DNA of 64,000 nucleotides, taken from NCBI GenBank assembly GCA_014706295.1, contig JACSVZ010000007.1, positions 53,830,975 through 53,894,974 of the forward strand, given 5' to 3'. Below, in pieces: positions 25,754 through 33,860 of the stretch. The position numbers were made by a program, and so were the translations under genes. Numbering within the stretch: position 1 is the stretch's first letter; the number at the start of each line of letters is the position of its first letter. The notes beneath the pieces are model-generated. The model was given only the letters and a program-made list of their open reading frames with translations. It was not told the origin of the DNA and searched no databases. This stretch comes from Lycocorax pyrrhopterus obiensis (lineage: Eukaryota > Chordata > Aves > Passeriformes > Paradisaeidae).

Positions 25754-25772
25754 TGACTCAGTGAGTGACTCA
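25754..25772. promoter_or_regulatory. Two AP-1/TRE-like sites, 12 bp apart
   Basis: TGACTCA, the consensus AP-1 (TRE) heptamer, occurs at 25754-25760 and 25766-25772. Both are part of a 12-bp tandem word, TGAGTGACTCAG then TGAGTGACTCAC. The left copy is preceded by TGC, giving a partial Maf-type extension. Function is not shown by the sequence. Confidence 0.35.
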
Positions 25773-27665
25773 CCTGGTCTGTCCTCCCGGCAGCTCTTAC
25801 AGCAGGGCTGTCTCAGGTGGTTTTCTGCCAGGGCATTCATGGTCTAACCACAGCCCTGATGCTGCTGCTGGCAGGGAAAATGAGGCAGCAGCAAAGCTGA
25901 GTCAAACCTTGGGCATCTGAAGGAGGAAGCAAACCCAGGGGAGTGCCACGCTCTTCCCACTGGCATGTGAGTGTTTTTCCCAGAGCGCTGAGAGCTCTGC
26001 AATGGTTCTGCGGCTCTACAGTGCTTTCAGCAGTTTTCCTAAGCTCTGGGGCCCTTAGGGTCCCAGCCCCACTCCTGCTGGGAGAGCCTGCAGACATGTT
26101 ACCAGAAGCGATGTGCCCCTCTCCTCACAGAAAAAGTGGACAAGCAGTTGTTCAGATCACTTCCTTTACTAGCTGGGGAATTTTATCCAGCCTGCCTTTG
26201 GCCACAGCCCTGACTGAGCATGGCATTAGCAAGGGACTGAAATCAGTGTGAGAGTCTGCATCCCTTTGTCTTGTCACTTTGAGTCACTAACCATCAATAG
26301 CTTTCCTTATTGCAGGAGTGGGAGAGAGCAGGAGAGCACTAGCAGATGGTTTTAGAGGAAAGCATGTTCAGAAACTCAGCTTTTCAAGGGATTTCATTCT
26401 CTCTCTTACTGTGAGTTAGAAATTACTTATCCTTTTAGGCTTTTCTCTAAAATGCTGCCTCAAACATTGTCAGGAAAATGACATCACATTAAAAATACGA
26501 GTGTGATGTAGCATGTGTTTACTGCAATTTACTTGCACTATTAAAAAGAAAAACCCCTAATGATTATAAAATAAAGCCTGAATATTAAGAGCATGATGAC
26601 AAAAACACCCCTTACATCAAAACAATAATTACCACTGGGACGGGAACAAAGCAGCAGAGGGACAATTTTGGGCAAAGTTGCTTTCCTGGCTGAGAGAGAA
26701 GATGGGGCTGCCCAGTCTTCCAAACAGAGTCAAGGTCTTTGTACACTGCCTGGTCACTGCTGGGAGGACAGTCAGTTTGCCCTCAGAGCCATGAGACTGT
26801 GGGAGAGGAGCTGTGGCACTCACAGCAAACTGTGAGGGAATCAGGGGGCCAAGAGGCAGGGAGGGTGCTGCCCTCCTCGGAGCTGGAAGCTGCTCCCTGT
26901 CCTGGCTGAGCCAAGTCCTTTCTGCCTGGAAGTCTCTCTCTCTTCCCTTGGCTTCCTTCCATTGCTTTCCACAGAGAACCCTGAGGGAAGGACTTGTCTA
27001 GCATTAATTGTTCATCTCCCTGTTGAGGTCCATGGAGTTTATTGCCCTTGTGTTTGCCTTAGTTGGGGAGCACAGGGAAGGGGAGACTGGTCCATGGTCA
27101 CCCCTCATATCCCAGGTGTGCAGGTGTCTTGCCATGGCTCCTGAACTGGGGAATTGAGCTTTTCAGGCCTAAATTGCTTTCCTGAAGGAAAAGTGTTGAT
27201 TTGCTCTGTTTCCCATTAGATTTCGAGTACAGGGAACATAACCTTACAATGGCTGGAGGGTCTGGAGCTCTCACAGGATCCTGACTTACTGGCTCAGACT
27301 TGCTAAAACTTTGCTCAGAAAGCTGAAGTGTGGGACACTGTCTGCCTTCCTTGCTTCTCTGAATTTTCTCTGCCTCTCTCCTTGCTGATTCAGATCCATT
27401 ATGGTCAACTCACATTTGTATTAGGAAAAGAGTATTTTTTCCTACAGAATAAGGAGGCAGGGTTGATGGCAGGGCATGTTTTGGGGTTTAGGGACAGATG
27501 AGAGATTAAGGTTAGCTGGATGGCACCTTTGCTTGACTCGGCTGCAGGTTCCTCAGAAAGTCTTGGATGTACCACAGTTTAAAAATCAATAAAGTGAGGT
27601 TGGATTTAAAGCAGATGCTGTAAATCAATCAGATGTGATAAGCCCAACATGGGAACTGTTGGCTT

Positions 27666-27717
27666 GGGTCACATACAATTTAGGCTCTCCTGGGTCATAT
27701 ACAATTTAGGCTCTCCT
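27666..27717. repeat. 26-bp tandem duplication
   Basis: The unit GGGTCACATACAATTTAGG plus CTCTCCT at 27666-27691 is repeated at 27692-27717 with one substitution (CACAT to CATAT). Confidence 0.88.
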
Positions 27718-30700
27718 GGCCTTAGCAATAATTCCTAAACATGATCAGTTTCTCTTCATTTGAAGTTTCTGAAGTTTTGCTTTGTTGATTTATGTGATTT
27801 TTTTCATTTATCAACTAAACCACTGGGCAAACAGATCCCGGTCATTTCAGAGGTCATCAGGGTAAGTGGGGGCAATGTTTGTACCCCAGCTGAACTTGGT
27901 TCCTTTTCTTGTAGCAGCAGGGAGGGTTCACTGATGTTTTTGCAAACTGTATTTGTGTTTCCTGCTGAGTTAGGTTTTGTGGGGGAGCTCAGCTCCTTCC
28001 ACTCTTGTGCTACACGTGCACCTGTACCTGTATGGTGGGAAGAGGAGTGAATCAGTGCAAGCAGCAGCCTTGCAGCACCATAGATGAGACTCTTGGTAAT
28101 AGAGGACAGTTTGATGTGGTCTGAGCAAGTCATAAGCAGAACTTCCTTTTCACACATTGTAGGTGAAGGAGGAGAGACCACTGAAGCCACACAGGGAATG
28201 AATGGCTATGTAGCCTCAGACAGGTGCTGACACCAAGCAGGGATGGAAGTACTGTTATTAACTCAGATGTTATGAAACTTGGTTTGCAAGGATTTACAGT
28301 GCTCTTTAAATATTAAGGACATGGCATGAGTGCCTTGTTTGCCTGGATGGGATGATGCAATGCACAAGGATCTGCTGATGTCAGTAGATTTCTTATACTG
28401 CAAGTCAAACCCCCATATGGCTTGAACACCAAACACAGGACAAAATAGGGATTAGGAAACAAACCTGGCACTCTGGCCCCTTTCTAGTCTCAGTCTTTCC
28501 TTGTCTCTGTGCCAGGGTAAAAGAAGACTTTTAAAGAGCACAAATCCAGTTTTTAAACAAGTTACTCAAAATTACAATAGACTTCATCTCCTTCAGCAGG
28601 CTCTAGGTGGGCTAAACTTTGGGAGCTGCAGAGAGGAGTCAGTTGCAGAGTCAAAACTAACTCAGTACTTCCTCTCTCCCCTTGCTTTCTGAATGAAAAT
28701 GTTTCATGCCTTTTTTATTTGCTGTCACAGCAAATAAAACCACTTTGTACTACAAGGTGGGTAGTATACGAATATTTTGGTTTGAAAGTGCTTGAGCAAC
28801 CCATGGGACATATTTATTAGATTTCATCACTGTTTCCTGATGGAAAGTAGTTTTTTAGAGGACTAACTATAACCAAGCTTTTCAGGAATGCTGGTTCTAT
28901 CTACTGCCTTGCATGCTTTTGGAAGGCATTTCCTATGGATGAGTAATTTGCCTTGTGTGACAGGATTAACCTGTGCAGGTAAGACAGAAGGTTTTAAGTC
29001 TTATCTCCTTACCCCTGTGCTCCCATGGTGTTAGGACTTGGTGAATCTTCTTTCCCACACCTTTGTGGCCAGCTCCCTGGCTCTAGCACCACAGTCCTCT
29101 TCAGTGACATAATCACTGTCCATGTTTGCTTTATTAAGCTTGTCAGTGGCGGTGCAGCTGGCACTTATTGGTACTTTTGTTCCAAGAGAAGGAAAACTGA
29201 ATGGGCTGTGGAGCCTGCACTCCACCGTGCCCTAAAGGTGGCCGAAGACAGAGATGTGCTGTCAGGTCAGTCTGAGGAAAGCTGATGCTGCTGTTGCTTG
29301 GTCTATAAACAAAAGACTTCTGTTTCCAATGCCAAGAAGCCCCAGCCTTTTTCCAAGCTGTGACTCTGTCTGAAAAACAAGCCTGGCCCCAGCTGGGTGA
29401 GTGATCCACGTGGTCACCAGTGTAGTTTGCCCACAGTTCCTCCCCAGATGCAGCATGACAGACACCAGCGAGCCACATGCAGGGAGGGCTCTTCGGCAGA
29501 ACCATCCCAGCGTGGGCTCGGCACCAAGTCTGACTCCTGTCCCCGAATAACAGGAAGGGCACAGCAGTCAGCTGGCTTTGGACCCATCACAACATGCTGA
29601 AGGGGATCCATTCTGTTTGTTGAAATGAATTACTCCCGAGCTGGTGGGAGGGCTCTAGGGAATCACAGGGCAGCCTTTGCCTTGAATTTGTGTTTTGTTA
29701 AAGGGCTCATTTGAAGGTGTAGGGTGTCCTGCCCAGCCTGTTGTGCTGTTCCACTGTGTAATTACTCTCACAGCTTGGGAGCAGGAGCGTCTTCCAGTGC
29801 TCAGTTCAATCAACCAACCAGCTCCCCACTGCTGAATCTCGTTATGTCTTTGTCAGCAAAGCTGATAAACATTCCTTCCCACCCCCAGCACTCTCTTCCC
29901 CCACCTCATGACACTTTGCCATGTGCGAGACCTGACTGCTTTACTACTTGTCTGTTTTGAAAGATGTTTCCACACCATTGTTACAGAAGCAATGGGGAAC
30001 ACCTACTCTAATAAAGAATGTAGCAACATAGGTATTTAATTTTTTTTTCAAGTGGCTAGGTTTAGAAGATTAGGATTAATTCGCTGGATTTCTGTATTTT
30101 TATAATCAACAAGGTAGCTGAAGAGAGCAGTTAGAATTGTTCCATGTTTTCCAGCAAGGAATTTGAATTTCCCATGGTAATGGGTTTGAGCATGTATCAG
30201 CTTGGTTTCTTAGGAAAAGGGAACATTTTCTCTTCTAGGAAACATTTTCAGTGCTATCAGGCTAAGAATAGCAATCTTCTTGCTGTTTCTTCTCAAATTT
30301 GAGAAGTATGGTTTATCTTTTATTGTGCACGCAGTAGAGAGATTATTTTAGATGAAATACCACTCTGTTCTGCTGAAACACTAACAGCTTATAGCACCTA
30401 ATTTTGTGGTTTTCTTTTTTGTTCCTTAACCAAAATTAAGTTCATGTGCCTTGAACATGGCTCTTCTCTACTAAGAACATCAATTCTTTGATGGCCCTAG
30501 AGGGAACAAAGTTGAAATAGCTCTGAAATAGTTTAAGTGGCAAACAACTTCCTGGCTATGAATTTAAGCAGTGAAACAAAACCCTACAGCTTCAATGACA
30601 ACTTCCAACAACAGAGCCAAGGCTCCAGTGCTGTAGCCCAGGAGATCACTATCGTTGCAGGGCCAGTGGAGCCAGCACAGCTCCCTGCAGAGCACACAGA

Positions 30701-31615
30701 GGCAGTGCCAGTTACACCCGGGCTGCCCGGAATGCTGGAGAGTAAAGGTTGTGCAGCAAAGAGCTGAAGCCGTACTGTTTGCCTGGTCAAAACAGAAGTG
30801 TTAGAAGCAGGACATTACCCCAAAAGGGCTTTTTGATCTGGAGCAGCTGTGAGGATGTTGTTTGTACCGTGGAGCATCTCAGAAGGGATAGCTGGGGAAA
30901 GGCTGGGTCTCTAAGCTACTAATCTGGTAACCAGAGTGCACACCAAGACTGCCATGGTGCTCTCAGCTGAACCTGAGCCATCACACACTGATGGGGAGTG
31001 GCACTGGAGTGGCCAGAATCCACTGAAAAAAGCCATGATCTAGGATCCTGGACTAATTGTCATACCTCCTTACATCCCTCTGGGAATAGCAGGCTGGCCC
31101 TCCTGCTCTGAGCTAACCTCCTCACCTTGCAGTAATCACACAGTGGGGCTACAGGGTCCAGCCCTGCCAGGGCAGGTACATTTTTGACCACAACAACGCG
31201 TGTGCTCCATCTCTGTCTGCCTGACAACAAACACCTTGGCCCTCCAAGGGGAACAGAGACAACTTTACAAGGAAGCCAACTGTTATTTATGCATATTTTA
31301 AAATACATTTTGTTCAGATGCACATCCTTGCCAGCCTTGTTTAGGGAAGTTGTAACAGTATCTGGCTTCTCTTTGGTCTTGTGTACAAGACGAGGAAGTT
31401 TTCATCTGTGCCTTTAAAAAAACCCCGCATCTCTGCCAAGATGTATTAGGAGAGCTGTAAAAAAGGAGTCATCCTGTTCCAGGACGGCAAGGCTTATGTA
31501 ACAGGGAAATCCTAACAAAAAGATACTCCCCCACCCTGCACACGCTTTTCCAAGGCACATGCCACTCCAGGGTTTTCAGCTGCTTGATTTGTATTTTGAT
31601 CACATCTGCCACTGG

Positions 31616-31621
31616 TTTATT
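31616..31621 (-). terminator. ANKRD9: Poly(A) signal of ANKRD9
   Basis: TTTATT on the + strand reads AATAAA on the gene strand, 265 bases after the ANKRD9 stop. It is the only canonical hexamer seen in that orientation between the stop and about 31200. It predicts a compact 3' UTR of roughly 0.28 kb. Confidence 0.6.
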
Positions 31622-31885
31622 CGGATGTATTTACAAATATGTTCTTCCACATACCCTCATTTGTACATGCCATAGAACGTCTTTGTAAAATGCAGCACAG
31701 CCCTCACCTCACCATAAGGATCTTTAAATAAAATATATTGTAAAGTGCCAGATACAATTCTTTTAAAAAATACTGTTCTCAGTAAAACAGATACTTGGCC
31801 ACTGCATTAGCAGCTTTGTATATTGATACATTCTTAGCAGAAGTCTATTACGGTCAGGTGAGTGGGAGGCTCTCATACCACCCCT
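31622..31885 (-). other. ANKRD9: ANKRD9 3' untranslated region
   Basis: This is non-coding, AT-rich sequence between the ANKRD9 stop codon and its predicted poly(A) signal. No further element was recognised in it. Confidence 0.6.
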
Positions 31886-32761
31886 CTAGCTCTCCAGTTT
31901 CAAGTCCAAAGGCTTTAGAAAATGAGGCAGAGGCAGATTGTCCAGAGCCTCTGGGAAGTGCTCAGGTGAAATGGTCCTGATCAAGACACGCATGGCTCCG
32001 ACAAACAGCGATGGGGGAGCTAAGCCCACCAGGCACTGGAACCTGTTCTCCCCTAGGAGGTCCTGCCACTGCTGCCGGTTGTCCAACAGTTGTTGTTTCA
32101 TTGCAAACTTGAGGTCCTGAGGCACAAAGAAGAAGAGGCAGTCGAGGCAGAGGAGCTTGGCACGCATATTAGCTGCCGGCATGTGGGAGATCTGCTGCAG
32201 CAGGGTGTCGAGGGGGGTGTTCCCAGCACTGTCCTGCAGGCAGGGCGACGCGCCGTGCCCCAGCAGCAGGAGCAGGCACTCGGGCCGCACCAGTTCGCAG
32301 GCCATGTGCAAGGCTGTCTTGCCGCCCTCCACGCGGCTGCAGCCCTGGCGGTCCAGGTGGCCGGCTCTGTCACTCGGGGGCAAGGCTTGGATGGCCTTGA
32401 GGATTCGGAAGAGCACCCGGACGCGGTTGTAGCGGACGGCCATGGCCAGGTGCGGGGCTGACTGGCAGCAGCTGAAGCTTTGGCTGGGCACGGCCAGGGC
32501 ACTCTGGGGGAACTTAGTGAGCAGGTGCCGGGCGTAGGGCTGGTGGTCGTGCACTAGCGCGTAGAGCAGCGCCTCCGAGGGCGAGTACACGCTCACCTTG
32601 CCCCCATCCTCCCAGTGGAAGACCTCCATGGTCCGCATGTCCTCCAGGAACCAGACGGGCAGCAGGTCCCTCACCGCCTGGTAGAAGGCGAAGGATGATT
32701 TCTTGCACTGCTTCTGGGACTGGGCGCCGCAGCCGCCGACCCAGCGGACGCTCCAGGGCAT
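31886..32761 (-). CDS. ANKRD9: Ankyrin repeat domain-containing protein 9, single coding exon
   Basis: This encodes a 291-residue protein, complete from MPWSVRW to a stop after [15 protein letters not shown]9 is known as a substrate receptor of cullin-RING ubiquitin ligases that controls IMPDH2, the rate-limiting enzyme of guanine nucleotide synthesis. It is also linked to lipid metabolism. The family signature [17 protein letters not shown] lies at residues 21-37. Ankyrin-like helices occur at about 60-92 and 101-135. A clear ankyrin repeat is at 146-178 ([18 protein letters not shown] then [10 protein letters not shown]), followed by a partial one beginning GNTPLD. The C-terminus (about 249-287) has [12 protein letters not shown] and then LPLP at 276-279, resembling a SOCS/Cul5 box. 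Human ANKRD9 is about 317 residues; the difference is mostly an Ala/Pro-rich insert absent here. The ATG at 32761 was preferred over upstream in-frame starts because a splice acceptor precedes it and the family begins there. The -3 base is G. Confidence 0.96.
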   Translation of the reverse strand: MPWSVRWVGGCGAQSQKQCKKSSFAFYQAVRDLLPVWFLEDMRTMEVFHWEDGGKVSVYSPSEALLYALVHDHQPYARHLLTKFPQSALAVPSQSFSCCQSAPHLAMAVRYNRVRVLFRILKAIQALPPSDRAGHLDRQGCSRVEGGKTALHMACELVRPECLLLLLGHGASPCLQDSAGNTPLDTLLQQISHMPAANMRAKLLCLDCLFFFVPQDLKFAMKQQLLDNRQQWQDLLGENRFQCLVGLAPPSLFVGAMRVLIRTISPEHFPEALDNLPLPHFLKPLDLKLES

Positions 32762-32811
32762 GGCGTGCGGCCGGGCTCCGCCGGGGGCTGCCTCCCACCA
32801 TCGGCCCGGAC
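32762..32811 (-). other. ANKRD9: ANKRD9 exon 2, 5' untranslated part
   Basis: On the gene strand the sequence CTCCCGCAG|GTCCGGG gives a good acceptor with AG at 32813-32812. The remaining 50 bases lead into the ATG. The splice site is predicted from consensus only. Confidence 0.6.
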
Positions 32812-33235
32812 CTGCGGGAGCGGACGGGCGGTCAGTGCCGGGCGGCCGGGGCTCCCCGGGCTGCTTCCGGGGCTGGCCCGCCCGCCTGCCGCCGGCGCGG
32901 GGGACAGCGAGCCGCCCCCGGTGCAGGAGACACCCGTACCCCGGAGCACAGGATCGCCATCCCGCGCTCCCTCCTTCCCTTCCTCCGTCCCTGCTCCCGC
33001 TGCACGGGACGCCCGTGTCCCCGGTACACGGAAACCCAGTAAAAGGAAACGGCCTCCCCTCAGCGCACAGGACGCCCATATCCCTGGCGCACGGGAACCC
33101 GGTTCGGGGAAACGGCCTCCCCGCGGTGCACTAGACACCCTTATTCCCGTGCACGGAGACCCGGTACAGGGGAGCGGCCTCCCTGCAGTGCACAGGGACT
33201 CGGTGCACGGGAACGGCCTCCCTCCCCCCGCTCAC
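32812..33235 (-). other. ANKRD9: ANKRD9 5' UTR intron (predicted)
   Basis: The gene-strand donor GGGAG|GTGAGC at 33235 and the acceptor CTCCCGCAG ending at 32812 define a 424 bp intron. It is rich in CpG and mostly occupied by a 63-bp tandem repeat (about 33002-33225). Open frames that cross it on both strands are by-products of that repeat and of high GC content. Confidence 0.6.
33002..33227. repeat. 63-bp minisatellite, about 3.6 copies
   Basis: Units begin with GCAC at 33002, 33065, 33128 and 33190 (spacing 63, 63 and 62). Each unit contains a CACGGAAACCC-like word and ends GGAAACGGCCTCCCC or a variant; the last copy is shortened. A looser related segment (GTGCAGGAGACACCCGTACC) precedes them at about 32920. 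The array sits in the predicted first intron of ANKRD9. Confidence 0.85.
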
Positions 33236-33290
33236 CTCCCCGCCGGTCCCGCAGTGCCGCCCGTACCGTGTCCGCTGCAGTGGAGAGGCG
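33236..33290 (-). other. ANKRD9: ANKRD9 non-coding exon 1 (predicted)
   Basis: The 3' boundary is the donor GAG|GTGAGC at 33236/33235. The 5' boundary is inferred to lie about 30 bases downstream of the TATA-like element at 33318-33323. No ATG-initiated conserved peptide is seen here. Confidence 0.45.
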
Positions 33291-33299
33291 GGAGCGCCG

Positions 33300-33550
33300 C
33301 GCGCCGCCGCGGGGCCCTTTTATCGCCCCCCCCCGCCCGGGCGGTGAAGGTCGGTCAGGACCGGGGAACTGTCCGGCCAACGCCGATTGGCCGCCGCCCC
33401 GGCACCCCCGCCGCCCATTGGCTGCGCGGGGAGGACGGGGCCCGGCGCCGGCGCGTGCGTCACAGGAGGCAAAGTTCCAAGAAACTTGGCTGAGGGCTCG
33501 GAGTCCCGCCGGGGCGGGGCGGGAATGCCGCGGGGCGGGGGCATGGGGGT
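33300..33550 (-). promoter_or_regulatory. ANKRD9: ANKRD9 core and proximal promoter
   Basis: On the gene strand a TATA-like ATAAAA (complement of 33318-33323) is preceded by two CCAAT boxes, seen as ATTGG at 33386-33390 and 33417-33421. Further upstream come a half CRE (CGTCA at 33458-33462) and the palindrome TTCCAAGAA at 33475-33483, which fits the STAT5-type TTCYNRGAA consensus. Several GGGGCGGGGC GC boxes lie at about 33511-33541. The arrangement of TATA, CCAAT and GC boxes at ordinary spacings supports transcription toward lower coordinates. Confidence 0.7.
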
Positions 33551-33557
33551 CGCGGGG
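33532..33557 (+). other. G-quadruplex motif
   Basis: Four G-runs of at least four (33532-33535, 33537-33541, 33545-33549, 33554-33557) are separated by loops of 1, 3 and 4 bases on the + strand. They satisfy the standard G3+N1-7 rule. More runs lie directly upstream at 33511-33523. Confidence 0.75.
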
Positions 33558-33569
33558 CACGGGCTGAGG

Positions 33570-33860
33570 GGTCCCGGGGGCGTAGGGATGGGGGCTCTCG
33601 GGAGCGAGAGGTTCCAGGGATAATGGGTTCCTGAGGTATGGGGGTGTGGGGTCCCGAGGGTGTAGGGATCGGGGTTCCCCGGGGTATGAGGTCCCGGGGA
33701 TATGAGGTCCCAGGAGTGCGGGGGTCTGGGGTCCCAAAGGTATGGAGTCCAGTACATGGTGTCCTGAGGGCATGGGACCCTGGGGATAAGGGATGCAGAA
33801 AGCAGAGGGCACAGAGTCCCCGGGGGCATGGGATCCTGGGTCTGTGGGACCCGGGGCACA
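33570..33860. repeat. Degenerate G-rich minisatellite upstream of ANKRD9
   Basis: About 14 imperfect units of 16-23 bases follow a GGRTCCYGGGGGYATGGG pattern. Examples are GGGTCCCGAGGGTGTAGGG, GAGGTCCCGGGGATAT and GAGTCCCCGGGGGCATGG. Units differ in length and sequence, so the array is old. It keeps long open frames in several phases on both strands, which explains the large spurious ORFs here. Confidence 0.75.

Larger units (their letters stand above)
22921..31615. other. Intergenic DNA between TECPR2 and ANKRD9
   Basis: No coding gene was recognised. The GC content is moderate and open frames of up to about 140 codons occur on both strands without conserved motifs. Local features are a 25-bp tandem duplication (24826-24875), paired AP-1-like sites (25754-25772) and a 26-bp tandem duplication (27666-27717). 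Weak coding-like fragments lie at 25.4-25.8 kb. Confidence 0.55.
32160..33620. promoter_or_regulatory. ANKRD9: CpG island over ANKRD9 5' half and promoter
   Basis: CpG dinucleotides are dense from the middle of the coding exon through the promoter, unlike the CpG-poor flanks. Examples are GCGCCGCCGCGGGG at about 33301 and GGCGCCGGCGCGTGCGTCAC at about 33444. The boundaries are estimated by eye. It marks a constitutive-type promoter. Confidence 0.75.

Noticed and set aside
32762..33079. 106-residue in-frame N-terminal extension of ANKRD9
   Set aside because: It crosses a good splice acceptor and the 63-bp minisatellite, is Gly/Arg/Pro-rich, and does not match the family N-terminus, which begins at the ATG at 32761.
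32765..33493. 242-codon + strand ORF
   Set aside because: It is antisense to ANKRD9 promoter, exon and intron. Its apparent 21-residue periodicity is the 63-bp DNA repeat read as protein.
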